Assembly (NCBI RefSeq): GCF_021018895.1 | Contig: NC_079377.1 | Span: forward strand, 19,369,501 to 19,433,500 | Length of the DNA: 64,000 nt | Direction: 5' to 3' | Origin: Seriola aureovittata | Lineage: Eukaryota > Chordata > Actinopteri > Carangiformes > Carangidae | Shown here: piece after piece, positions 25,927-38,515 of the stretch | Layout: the number at the start of each line of letters is the position of its first letter | Position numbering within the stretch: the stretch's first letter is position 1 | The notes under the pieces: generated by a model | The model's database searches: none | What the model was told of the DNA's origin: nothing | The model's input: the letters and a program-made list of their open reading frames with translations, nothing else | Position numbers and translations under genes: made by a program

Positions 25927-26468
25927 CTAGAGAATTAGCCTCAATAAAGTAGTTGGATTTGCTCAGAGTGCTCGTAAAAGCAAGTGGGCCCATTCAAAAC
26001 GGCTGGGTGGGAGAGGACTAACAGAGCAGATCATGTCCCTAAAGTGTCCTACTGACTAATTGTGCTTGTGCACTAATATGTGTAAATGTGTCATTTTTGC
26101 TCTTTGCATGTGCGGGTGCATGTGTGTCTATCGTCCTGGAATGCGAAAATGTTTCTCCATTCAGCGTTTCAGCCCAGAGCAACACATTCTTCCAAGCCCT
26201 GTTCAAAAACTTGAGCCTGATTTCCAGACTGTTTGTCTGGCTGTTTCATGGTCGCAGTGATTTCATGACAGTATCCATACGCAGGCGCGGGCGGATTGGG
26301 GTTTTATCTTCCTGACATAGTAGCAATTGTACAACGTGATGGCCTTGGAAAAGTAATGGCTAGTCACATTGAGCTGCCAAAATGAAACCCTACTCTAGAT
26401 GACTGGGGGAATGTTCCCACATCTCTTGTTAAATTGTCTCTGTCTGCTCGTTCATTTGTGCAATTGTT

Positions 26469-26550
26469 TTTTACTGTCTTTCTTTCTCCTTCTTTCTTTC
26501 CTTTCTTTTCTTCCTTCTCTCTTTTGCTCTTGGCACTCTCTCTCTCTCTC
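26469..26550. repeat. polypyrimidine tract
   Basis: A degenerate CTTT/CCTT stretch ends in a (CT)n run at 26537-26550. Confidence 0.85.
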
Positions 26551-26790
26551 ACTGGGCTTTGTTTGAAGTCTGCTTCAGGCCAGTAAAAGGACTCCCCCAT
26601 CCTTCCCGTGGCAGTATAAATGACAGCCAGTGAAACATGATACAGTGGCCCACCGTTAAAAAAAAAAGAGCCCCTGATAGCCATGCCGCTCGCTCTGTTA
26701 ATCAAATTCGCCGTAATTGTCATCTGCAGATTTGAATGGACGCAGAGGGGAAAACCATGAGATAAACCTCTGAACCTGCAGCCCTGGGGT
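26551..26790. promoter_or_regulatory. candidate conserved noncoding element
   Basis: A balanced-composition block with TTAATCA at the 26700 boundary and a tight cluster TAATTG (26714-26719), TGTCA (26718-26722, MEIS/TGIF type) and E-box CATCTG (26721-26726). There is no coding signature. The enhancer call is inference. Confidence 0.35.
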
Positions 26791-28285
26791 CAGCGTTTGT
26801 GTGTGTGTGCGAGTGTCTTCAGGGATCGTCTGAGAGTTTGTATATGGTCATGCTGAGTTAAGGAGCTGTGTCTGAGATCTGGATGGAGCGTCTCCTCAGG
26901 GAGCCTATCGTCCACCCACTCTTTGTCTCTTAGTCTGGTTGTCTGTTTTCTATGTCTCCCCATGTTAAATCCTCCCACCCATTCTGTCTGTTTTTACTTT
27001 GTCTCTCTCTCATCCTTTGACTTTCTCCACCATTGGCCTCATTTTCAACTGTGGCATAGAAGCTAATTTTACCACAACAGTTATAAGGTTGTCTCATGTT
27101 TTGAGCTATTTTTAAGACCAAGAAGTGACATGATAAATGAAGTCACTCCTCTCCACAAAGGCTTATGGTGTTGAGTAAAAGAAGAGCTTAGGACAGGATC
27201 TGGGAGGATAGCTTTGGTCATGTGTTTCATTCACATGAATCTCATCTATTTTTCCTGCATGTTTTTTTCTGTTTTACAGCAACGACAGGCAAGAAAGCAC
27301 TGTTCATGAAAGACGATTAGACTGTTACAGTACTTATTTATTTACTTATTATGTTATATATTACTTGTATGTAAATAGTTATATAATGTACAACATATAC
27401 ATCAAACTATATAAATAACGTATAAAATATTTACTCATTAACACATTTTGTAAGAAAAAGGTCAGGATCACATATAATAATAGCAGCTCCGGTTTTAAAT
27501 ATCTCAGTTTAGAATGAAACTCCAGATTCTGACACCATGCCACTGCACACTTTTGACCATTTCTCATTTCCCAGCTCAGCCACAATCCCAAACCAACATG
27601 TGGCTCTTCGATCAGCTGGTCTGACTGGCGGGAGGGGTGGTGTATGATCTGTGAACGATTCAGAGCCATTCTGAATGGCTCTGAATAGCAACGACTGATG
27701 TCTTGCTTCACACCCAATGTGTCAATCCCATATTGTGAAACTGTCTCAGAATGTGTTAGCAGGAATTAAGGGTAAACAGGTTGTACACTTGTTGTATTCA
27801 ATAATTAACGAGCAATTCAGATGTTGACGGATGAGTAATAATGATCTGTGAGTAATTTGGCATTAAAAACAATGCAATATTGTTCACTGTGAGACTAACT
27901 GGGAAATCTGAGTACATATTAGTCGGCCGTCTAGATTCTACAAAATGAAGATTTCAGGGAGAGAAAGAGGATGACAGCCAATCAAGGATATGAAACACAA
28001 GATGATGCCAATAAATGACATGTGGTTACGCTCTTTTAGTGCCACCAGGAATTCACCCAGTGAATGAAATCGAAAGAGACGACTCCCACTGGACAACCTG
28101 CATGACTTCACATCACTCAGCAAGCGATTCACAGTGTAACAGACCATATTACAACACCGGGCAAATATGCACTTTATCGCCTACTCGAGTCTTTGATTTT
28201 CCTTTCTGCTCCATTTGGATTGACATAAATTGTGCAATATGGTAGTCTTGATTTCTGCTCCAGGCGGACAGGCAGCTGGCTGGAA
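26551..28285. other. noncoding, with enhancer-like blocks
   Basis: No exon is recognised. Blocks at 26551-26790 and 28000-28280 are non-repetitive and evenly composed. AT-rich DNA at 27320-27480 shows nothing specific. Confidence 0.55.
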
Positions 28286-28309
28286 GGGGGGGGGGGGGGG
28301 GGGGGGGGG
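28286..28309 (+). repeat. G24 homopolymer
   Basis: Twenty-four consecutive G on the plus strand. It can form G-quadruplexes and is a place where assembly length is unreliable. Confidence 0.95.
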
Positions 28310-29776
28310 ACTGTGGGGTCAGTTAACTTCAGAAATTGAATTCTGTTCATCTCTCAAATGAAGCATTTGAATCGTGACTGCGTTTATGTGTGTGTGCATG
28401 CGTGTCGATTCACACCCATGGGCTCCTGGCCACACGTTTAACAAGGCGTTCCGGTGAGCCTGCAGACACAAGTGTTTACCCAACGTCCTGACCTTCCTGC
28501 ACTGACACTTTCACTGCTGATATAAATACCACACACACAAACAAATGCACACACATAGCAGCAAAGATGCAGGTAACTTAATCCTCTTTGTCCTCCATTC
28601 TCTCCATTGGCTAACACCTGTCACATGTCCTTGCTCTCAACCAATCAGATCCCACGTCCTAAATGATACAAAGGATATTTTTATACCAAGCACTTGTTGT
28701 TGAGAGGCCTTCTGTAAAAATTGTGTTAGGGTGGGGGTGAGATCCTATTGGGTTGCGGTGCATGTATGTGTGTGTATGCATGTGTGTACGTGTGTGTGTG
28801 TGGTTTGAAACTAGATAGGTCAGAGAAGCCTGTGCTAATATGTCCTAAAGAATGCTTATGACGAGGTGCTAACTCGCAGTGATTGCAACTGCTGGTGGCA
28901 GAGAGCAGGAGAGAGAGGGAGAGAGACCGACAGACAGAGAGAGAGTGTGGGAGAATGCTCCAGTTTTATTTGGGTAACTGTGGAAAGGTCCCATCATGCT
29001 TCATGTTGACAGGACATTTGTCAAATTGGAATGATGCAACTGCCCTAGGTCTCCATCGTCACGTGGCAAGGCTCTAGTTACCTGATATATTTGTTGTTGG
29101 AAAAATAGGTTCAAACATTTGGACAGCCCGAGAAGCACATGATTCAGGAAATATACTTTGTGAGTCCATTCACATATGAAGCTATTGAATCTATGGATTT
29201 ATAAATTCAATAGTACAACCAATTTGTCCTGATGTGATTGTTGATGAAAAGTCTGAAACCCATTCTAAAAAGTCAAAATCCTAGTCCCATTCAGATTCCC
29301 AAAGAGTTTCCACAGTAGCACTAAATTCTTTTGCTTGATTATCTGACCATGATACCAACATAATCAATTTGTGCTCATATATATACCTTGGCCTTTGTTA
29401 TGTTAGCCATTTGCCTGTTGAAGATCTGGCACAGTGGGTCTGTCTCAATACCTGCACTTGCAGTCTTGACCACTTTCACTGTACGTTCACATGCCACCAG
29501 GTAGTTGACAGGTGTGTCCTACGCAAACATGCAGTTCACTGAACCCACAGCGACACAGTGCACACGTCATTCCCCACAATTCATCATAGTCTGCTGCTCC
29601 ACACCAGTCCAGTTGATGACCTATGAGCTGGTTTTAAAACTGAAAATAACACAATTTGAATCAGGACATGCCGGTAATTGTGTTTCTAATATACACAAAG
29701 CACTTCCTCCCTCTGTGCAGCTCAGTGACAACAAGCAGGAGACGACTTTCCAGGAATCAATCTGTGCATCAATCAA
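28310..29776. other. noncoding, no feature recognised
   Basis: Short TG-rich (28740-28800) and GA-rich (28905-28945) patches are present. No gene or interspersed repeat is recognised. Confidence 0.55.
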
Positions 29777-30113
29777 ACCAACCAATTACAATACAGCTAC
29801 AAACCAACCAATTACAATACAGCTACAAACCAATCAATCAGAATACAGCTACAAACCAACCAATTACAATACAGCTACAAACCAATCAATCAGAATACAG
29901 CTACAAACCAACCAATTACAATCAGCTACAAACCAATCAATCAGAATACAGCTACAAACCAACCAATTACAATACAGCTACAAACCAATCAATCAGAATA
30001 TGGCTACAAATCAACCAATCAGAATATTGCTACAAACCAACCAATTACAATACAGCTACAAACCAACCAATTAGAATACAGCTACAAACCAATCAATCAG
30101 AATATTGCTACAA
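29777..30113 (+). repeat. 26-bp minisatellite, 13 units in two alternating types
   Basis: Thirteen head-to-tail units fill 337 bp; twelve are 26 bp and one (29907-29931) has lost a base. Type A units begin ACCAACCAATTACAAT and type B units begin ACCAATCAATCAGAAT; both end ACAGCTACAA or a variant of it. The order is A-A-B-A-B-A-B-A-B-mixed-A-A-B, so much of the array behaves as a 52-bp dimer. Every unit carries a CCAAT or CAATCA core. The array is stop-free in more than one frame, which creates spurious ORFs of up to 189 codons; the 26-bp period is not a multiple of three, so this is not a protein repeat. Confidence 0.95.
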
Positions 30114-30136
30114 AATAACCAATTCAGCTAAGTGGT

Positions 30137-30392
30137 TTCCTTGAGGACATCCCAAGATATTGTGGTCATGAGTCCAAAACCATGTTTTGTGAAGTCACTG
30201 TGATCTTGACCTTTGACCTTTCAACAGCAAAATCTAAACAGTTCATCCCGAGTCCAAGTGAAAGTTTGTGCCAAATTTGAAGAAATTCCCTCACAGCGTT
30301 ACTGGGCTATCGTGTTCACGAGAATGGTACAGATGGATTACCCGCAAAACATAATGCCTCCGGCCCTGGCTGTCGCCGGCACGGAGGCATAA
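30137..30392 (+). mobile_element. fish interspersed repeat ending in a GC-rich hairpin
   Basis: This unit runs from about TTGAGGACATCCCAAGATAT to GGCACGGAGGCATAAAAA. Its landmarks are GATCTTGACCTTTGACC, GTGCCAAATTTGAAGAAAT, GTTCACGAGAATGG and a 3' end with inverted arms ATGCCTCCG (30354-30362) and CGGAGGCAT (30382-30390). I recognise it as a very common noncoding repeat of percomorph fishes but cannot name its class with certainty. It directly follows the 26-bp minisatellite at 29777-30113. Confidence 0.7.
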
Positions 30393-31676
30393 AAATATAT
30401 AAATATGTACTTGGTGTCTAATATCATGATTAGGTGCTTTACAGCTGTAAAACTTCCCAGCTCATCAACTAGTGTGTGCTGGGAAAGTATCCACTCTCAC
30501 TAACTTCACTGATAGGTTAACACACTTTGAAAGGTTCCTTACAGTGCTGGTAATTGAGGAAAAACCTTCATAGCAAACTGCCACCACTGTGCTAACCGCA
30601 TGGAAACGTGTGTGTACAGTGTGTCTGTGTGCATTTGCATCTGTGTGTGTTTATGTCCATGGCCGGCCGGCATGCAGACCGGCCTGTGCATTAAGAGTGG
30701 AATATATGTAAACTCTGGAGAGAGAAACAGGGGGAAAATGGAGTGGAAGAGAAATAGAAAAACAGAAATTGGTCATTTCTTCATGGTGCTGAAAAGGCAA
30801 ACCCTCGTCATTACCACACCCTTTGTCCTCATATTCTACCATTCTCCTAACCACTCATGTTTTGATATTGTTTCTTTTTTTATAGATGTCAAACATTGCC
30901 GTGCTTACTCCATTAATTATTAGGAATAGTGTTGTAATTGTGTGTTGAAACATAAACACAAAAAGACACACAAAGTCATGGTGGAGGAAATTTTTGCATT
31001 CTGTTTCATGTTTATTGACAGTGCTAATGGAATCATGTTTATGTCTGTGCGTGTTTTCTAATGTTACTTTTATAATGTGTGTGCTTTTATACATGCCTGT
31101 TAAGTGTCCACTGCTCACTTTGTCTGCGTTTGTATTTATGTGTGTAAGAATGTGTCTCTCTCCATCTGCATTTCATTGTGTGTACCTGAGTGAATTCATG
31201 CGTGTGTCTGTGTTTATCGATATAGCTAATGGATTTTCTCCTGGCGCAAAGTTTGTTTGTCCAGTAACTCAATACGCCAGTCAGTTTATAAGGCAAGCCT
31301 TCCGAATAGAAGCATGACTCATGACTCTGTCTGACACAACCGTCGATGACCTGACACCCATATCAGGTAACAGGGGACATAGGGAGGGGTGGAGGGAGAA
31401 AGATGGAGGGAATAAGAGGAGGAATTGTGATGAGCGATAGACCATCAAGCCGGAATGACATTTTAACCAGACGATTGGGAAAAGAAAAATTTGAATGTTG
31501 GAATGGAAGAAAGAAATGCAGAGAAATGAGGCAAGGTAGAAACAGAAAGAATAAGGAAAAAGAGGGATTTATACCAGTAGTAGGTTTTTCTCAATCCTGG
31601 AGCCCAAAAATCAGATAACATTTCAGTGGATGGAAGAGGGAGGACCTCCAAATCTGGCCGATAATTGACTTTGAAG

Positions 31677-31678
<2 letters not shown>
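30393..31678. other. noncoding, one enhancer-like block
   Basis: No gene is recognised. A balanced, non-repetitive block lies at 31200-31370. Open frames 30600-30923 and 30994-31317 have no domain character. Confidence 0.55.

Positions 31679-31724
<46 letters not shown>
31679..31724. repeat. (CA)n microsatellite
   Basis: About 22 CA units. Confidence 0.96.
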
Positions 31725-31727
<3 letters not shown>

Positions 31728-33724
31728 GTCTCATTAAGTTAAGTTATCAGTGTGAGAATGAGTAAGTATGATCGGCAGAAAGAAAGGCAGTCTGGCTGCA
31801 GACAAAGAGTTATTCACACAAGCCTGGTAGTCAGACTGCTCTATAGGTAGATGAGTACAGAGCAGATGATTTCCACAGAGGGACGTCTCTGTCTCTTTCT
31901 CTGTAAGAGATGACTCACATCTCGCCGTCTACCTTAAAGCCTTTCCCTTCCCTCTCATCCTCTGCCTTCGCCACATGAAAGGAGACTGCAGGGCATTTCT
32001 AACTCTTGAAAGGGATTTGAGTTGAGCCATCTATAAAACGCTGTATGTGTGATGGTGACTGGGAGTTTGAAAAGAGCTCTTGTGACACTGCAAAGAGTGA
32101 CTGAGGTGAAACAATGGCTGCTGAAAAGCATCTGGATATGTATGCTAAAGCTGGGCAATGGCTATGAAGTAAGATTACACTGAGTTCCATGGACAGACTT
32201 ATAGCTGTCTGACTGCTCAAGCATGCAGTGATACAGATGAAGGCAGACTTTGAGAGGTAAACAAAAGCAGGATTGTCATCTCTAGCTGAGAACTAAACGT
32301 AGCACATAATGGGTAACAAGTTTAGCTGGAGAAACTGGAGTGTAAACTTCGCCACATAAAGAGCAGGAGACAGCCACAGTCATTACATCAAACTCTAATA
32401 CAGTAGCATCCAGGATTGGATCCCATACAGTGGATTTTGCTGTCTTAAATGGGGATTTTTTTATAACCTGTAAACCCACAAAATAATGGAGGAGGTGACA
32501 ATATGCTCCTTGGGTTTGGAAGTAACACTCATTTACAACAGGCTGCCAGTCCATTACAATTTCTCTCTTGTATTTGTGGTTTAGAAAAGGCTAAAAAAGA
32601 CACCTCCCTAGAAAGTCTTTAGAAAGGGAATATCACTCTTCTTACAGCTCAGTGCACAGCGCCTGAGTGTGTCAATAAATCCAAAACTTCACAGGACTAC
32701 AATGAGTAGCTACAGTTGCTTATATTGGACAACCATGATACAGGGGACACAGTTTCATGATCACTGGCAAAGGTCAATTGACTAATAGAAGATTTTTTAA
32801 TATATAAATGCCATTCAAATGGATGAGTAGCAGGAAAGATTCATATCAAGGTCAAGTGAAACCAGGTTGAGGGAACCATTACCATGCTTTGAGAATTTAT
32901 ATGCATTATATATTGGTGCATTGCATGAAAGTTTTAGAGTAAAAGAAAAGAGGGGAGAGGAACAGTTAGCAAGGATGAGTGAACAAAGAAGTAAAAATCA
33001 GTTTAAAAAGGAAAGAAAAGTGAGCTGATCGAAGTGATAATAGGGAACAGGGGAATGAATGAGAGCAGATTAACATCAAGAAGAAAGCACAACAGCAGAA
33101 GAAAGGAACAAGGCAATGACAAATTGATGATGGAACAAGTGAGGAATGCACAGAAGTAAATAAAGACAGAGAACAAGGAAGCAATGCTGCAGGAATCAAA
33201 TGGGAGATGTAATGAGGACTTGTGTAGTTCAGATTGGAGTTTATACGTATATAGTGAAGGTGGTCTGGCCTGAGCCATGACACGTCACACCATGATTAAC
33301 TTTAGCGTTTCACCCCTCTATTCCCCCAGATTTTTCTCTCTGTCTCATTCTGTCCTTCACTCTTTTCTAGTCCAGCGCCAGCTCCAACCGTCCCCCTGCA
33401 TTGTTCTCAGAAAAAAAAACAAAAAAAAAAAACAGAGGATGGATCGTCTTACCTTTTCAGGAAGACAGAAAAAAAACAGGCAGAACCTAAAACTCCTTGA
33501 AAACACAGGGGAGAAAAGGGGGAAGTGATGGTGGTGGCAGGAGGGAGTGGGGAGACGGGTGAGTGGGAGAGGTGGAGGGTTTTGATACAAGGAGGTTGGA
33601 GGAGGAAAGCAAAAAACACGATCTTTGATAATGATCACAACTGTCTGATCAAGAAACCATTGGTACCAAATCATACTTCATTTAACCATATGCAAACACT
33701 TTTGCAGCTAAAATTTTTTTTTTC
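31725..33724. other. noncoding, no feature recognised
   Basis: A purine-rich stretch (32940-33140), an A-rich run at 33410-33432 and G-rich DNA at 33525-33605 are present. No gene or known repeat is recognised. Confidence 0.55.
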
Positions 33725-33727
33725 ACA

Positions 33728-33777
<50 letters not shown>
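33725..33777. repeat. (CA)n microsatellite
   Basis: About 24 CA units after a short CC irregularity. Confidence 0.96.
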
Positions 33778-33778
<1 letters not shown>

Positions 33779-33810
33779 GCACAGACTGTATACCCATGCG
33801 CACACAAACA

Positions 33811-33816
33811 CACACT

Positions 33817-33892
<76 letters not shown>
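33811..33892. repeat. (CA)n microsatellite, long
   Basis: About 35 uninterrupted CA units following a CTCT junction. Confidence 0.97.
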
Positions 33893-33893
<1 letters not shown>

Positions 33894-34792
33894 CTGCATG
33901 TTGCCTCATGCCAACCTTATTCTGCTGCACAATGAAAGCAGCATGATTCACAACCTTAATTACAACAGTTGATACTAAACAATATAAAGATACATTCTTC
34001 ACATAAATCACTCACACTGGGACAACACAGACCTCTTTGTTAAGCATAATTACTGAAACGTTCAAATTACTTGGTCTCACTAAATGTTGTTATACTGCAC
34101 TTAGAAGTGATTTCATAAGTGAGCACTATCTTTGGCCTGTGGTCAAATGTGCATACATTTCAATTTCAATACATTGATTCAGGCTGGGAACTTTTGTTGC
34201 ACATCGCCCCCCTTCTCTCCCTAAATGTCCTCTTTGCTTCTTTTATAAATTTCCAACTACATTTACCTGGGTTCCTGTTAAAAGCGTAAGGTTCGGTACA
34301 AAACTATTTAAATTCAATAACACTGCATATCCCACGGTTCGTTATTATGCATCCATATCACCCTTAAAGTACATGTGTATGTCTATAAGACACACCAAGA
34401 TATATTGATTTTCAATCTTGAAACATTTTAAAAATGCTCTTGCTTTATGATACGTCTACAGTTCTTCTTTGTCCACTGTATAATAGTTTGGTGAAGAGTG
34501 CCAAAATAAGAGTTCAGTCCCTGTCTCACCCTGCCTGTGAGCCATGGGCTATATCAGAGGGACTTTACAGAAAGCTGAGACTTCTTACACACACACTCTC
34601 TCTCTCTCTCTCAAACACACGCACGCGTGCACACACACCAGCATACAGGGTGGATGTTATCGTTGTGATCAGGTATGTATGAGAAAAACGACACACACAG
34701 ACTCACTTGCCCTCTAGATAAGGAGGTACAAGTTTCCAGCTTTCTACTGCAGCCATATCCTGTTACTAATACTCTGCCCTGGGCATGCACGC

Positions 34793-34795
<3 letters not shown>
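33893..34795. other. noncoding, no feature recognised
   Basis: A small CT/CA patch lies at 34588-34640. Nothing else is recognised. Confidence 0.55.

Positions 34796-34843
<48 letters not shown>
34796..34843. repeat. (CA)n microsatellite
   Basis: About 23 CA units. Confidence 0.96.
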
Positions 34844-34844
<1 letters not shown>

Positions 34845-36765
34845 CCACAGCCCTGGGGCACAGGAACATCAACTTCCACTGTGGGCCTCAGTTTCTCACC
34901 CTTTTGCTTGTTTCACCTCTCCATCACCTCTTATTTCACACTATGACCTTTTCACACCTGTTCACATATAATTGCAAAGACAAAGACACATACATACGGG
35001 AGCGAAAACATGCATGGCTCACTTCGTCAGGTATCGGAGCGTTACACATTTTGCACTGATAAAAAAACAGAGTAAAAACTGCAGCTCTACACACATGTAA
35101 GCTGGTAAATAGGACAGTGGTGCACTCTGATGCATCAACGCATGTCAATATCAAAATGCCATTGATGTGTCATGTTAACACATTCAATGCCACCAGTGTG
35201 TGTTTTTCTAGATACCTGAATGTGTAATGGGTTCAAACACCAGATCATGTAGCATTATATTTAATGACTACAGACTTGCATAACTAAATGTTAAGTGAGG
35301 AACAAACCTTAAACAAAGGAATGAGTAGTTTTCTTTCCCACACAGCTTTTAAGGCTGCATTTGCCCTTTTGACTGCAATAAATCAAAACAATAAATATAT
35401 GACTGATTTACTGCGAACATAAAAGTGCAACAGGATTAGCAGCTTTGCAACATGACACTAAATTGGGGACACATGTCTCTCATTATGTATCACTCCCGTC
35501 TTTCTGTCTCTGTGTTAGTGTAACAGCGTTTCACTATCAACTGCTTTGTTTTTGATTCAGAGGAGGTCAAAGAGAGACGCCAGCAGGCAGACAGATGTGA
35601 ACAGGTATAAGCAGACAGATGTAATAGGATGAAACTGCAAGTGGCAGTGGAGAGAGTGCAGGTGAGCGCACTGTGGGTCACGAATGTTGGAGATTTAGGG
35701 ATTCTCTCTGCTTCTGTTCTACTCTGGAACAGGTGCGACTGACTTCCTCAAGGCCAGGCTCAAAGGTCACGACCTGAGATGCAATGTCACAGCAGGGATA
35801 TGTGACTCTGAAACTTTAGATTTCCTTGTAGTCATCTGCATCCTTCTGATTGTCACGTCTATCTTCAGGTTACTCCAACTGCTTGTCTTTTAACAGGCAA
35901 AGTTATGTTCAGAAGTGGTATCAGTGAAACTACTGCTTCATTATTAAGTAAGTGTACTGGTCAACCGCACTGCAGAGCTACTTCCTGGTTTGTCTTGAAG
36001 TAACCTACCTACTTATATTAACATGTGCAAACTATTGCACAGTATTTCAATTTAGATCTTCATCTGTAATGTCAGATCTGACGCATATCACCATAAGCAG
36101 AACTGTATGGCCAGTATGTTGGTCATACAAAGGTTGAGGTTGATCCAAGAAGCAGCTCTGCAATTCAATGGACTCAAGTTATGACATTACAAAGCAAAAT
36201 TATATAAATCTTTTAGGTTTCCTTTCCTTTATGCTTGTTCAAATGAATGTTTTGGATAACTGGGTTGAATGTGACTTACTTGTGGAATAGGTGTGTGAAA
36301 AACTGTAAGAATAACACAAGGATTGCAGGTAAAATCCTTTTAGAATTGTCAATGTCTTGTCAATAAAACAACAATGTAACTCAGATAAACAAACTAAATC
36401 ATGGTCAGTTATGATCTAACATCAGTATCATGTTAGAAAAATTTGGTGACATAACTATCTAAAAAAAACAATGACAAGCACTTAGATTAGCAGATACAGA
36501 TGAAAAACAAACAACTACATAGCTGGTTTTCTTTTCTTGTTCCAATTTTTCTTTTTCCTCCACACCTCCCATGTATCTCCTACTGATAATGTCAACACTA
36601 AGCTTAGCAGAAGCACCTGGATAACATGACAACCTGTCAACCTGTACCTAAACCCCCTAACACAGAAATACACACACATATACACAACTGAGAAAGGTCT
36701 TGACATGTTCACTCAAAGCCTTAAGAGTGAGATTAGATGGGCCTATCAAGAGTTTACACTCACAC
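34844..36765. other. noncoding, no feature recognised
   Basis: AT-rich with no exon, RNA gene or known repeat seen. Confidence 0.55.

Positions 36766-37014
<249 letters not shown>

Positions 37015-37053
<39 letters not shown>
37015..37053. repeat. (TG)n microsatellite
   Basis: About 19 TG units. Confidence 0.95.
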
Positions 37054-37056
<3 letters not shown>

Positions 37057-38467
37057 CTGTTGATCAACCTTTTGGTGTGAGTGAACCTGTCACGGCCAAC
37101 TGTACGTGTGTACGTGTGTGTGTGTGTTAAAGTGGTGGACTTAGCATGATGAAGTGGTTTAAGCCAGCAGAGATTAGATGTGTGAACAGCTGAGCACAGG
37201 GTGGCAAAATAGGGCAGCCGACAAATTTAACTTGCACACGTAGGCCCGCATCCTCGGTTTCGACCCTGTCTTCTAGTAATTCTAATTATGTTAAAATGTA
37301 GTCAGTCTGCAATGATGTTTTCTACAAAACATACTTGATGTTGTAGTTTAGTTTTAGTTTTTAGTATTGAATTGTAATTTTTAGGAGACAGGGTTGTCAA
37401 TTGTGGAATTATAGACAGTATGATGAACGACAATCTTACAAGCTGATTGGATATCACACTGTGCGAGATGGGTCTACTAATGTCTTGTGTCAGACTGTTC
37501 AAAATCAATATTGAGGCATGTCAGATGCTGCGATAAATGAGAACGTAGCATAAGAATTAACAAGCCTTGCACTTCAATGCATCGAAAAAAAATTAAAAAG
37601 AGGAGAAGAAGAGTTTGAACCCAGCTGCAGCCTGGGAAAAAATGGCAATATGAAATGCTGATTTGGCAAAGTGAGTGTGAGATAAATAGCCCATGATGTT
37701 TAACAGTAGCATTATGCTAGCTCACCACAGTATTCTGCATCGTTCACTCTCACTGTGGGAATTGGATCCTAAATTTCTAACGCTGTTGGAGTTCGATATT
37801 TACCATCTTTGGTTGGCAAAGCTCTAAACTGGCTATCATTGAACATTTCTTGCTGTACAATCTAAGAACACCATTTTTGACGGGCAATCAAAGATTTCAC
37901 CGCCGTTCCTCATGATTGTCAACTTTTTCTGGACAGCACAGGGATCTTTAGGCATAATAAACATTCAGTCACACATTCACACACAAGCACACACATCACG
38001 TTTAACTCGAAGACATTCTCACACTTGGCAACATACACACTTGATTGCACCCATACAAGACTGACAACAGTGTATGTATTGTCTGTGCAGGCTACAGGCG
38101 CTTGTAGGCATGTTTGTCCACTTACACTCACACATACCTTCGTTTGTTACTTCACCCGTCACACTGTCTGTAACAGTTGTGCAATCCATGTCTGTTAATT
38201 AGAAAGACAAACTGGTGTGACTAGATCTGTCAATTTCAATGGTTTAAAGTGCTTTCCTCAATTTTACATTTAGATTTAGACACACACCCAAATATTTACC
38301 TGTTTTTTTTTTTTTATCCAGGTGGGAGCTGTTGTCTGAGTCATTGTGTGTGTGTTTCTGCTACTTGAGTAGTGACATACTCAGCAGAAAGTCACAGAGA
38401 GTTCATCCAACAAGAACAGGAGGATCTGCCAGGACTGTCATGTCTCAACAACTTTACAGGAAAGCTG
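37054..38467. other. noncoding, no feature recognised
   Basis: A short T run lies at 38306-38316. No gene or known repeat is recognised. Confidence 0.55.
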
Positions 38468-38515
38468 ACACACACACACACACACGCATGCTCGCACGCA
38501 CGCACGCACGCACGC
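38468..38515. repeat. (CA)n followed by (CGCA)n
   Basis: About ten CA units pass through GCATGCTCG into five CGCA units. Confidence 0.95.

Noticed and set aside
29777..30113. CRISPR-like array of 26-bp repeats
   Set aside because: The units are contiguous with no unique spacers, and the window is vertebrate nuclear DNA.
29505..30144. Open frames of 189 and 162 codons with repeated TNQ/QLQ-type peptides
   Set aside because: They are produced by a 26-bp minisatellite that lacks stops in more than one frame. The period is not a multiple of three and there is no domain or splice evidence.
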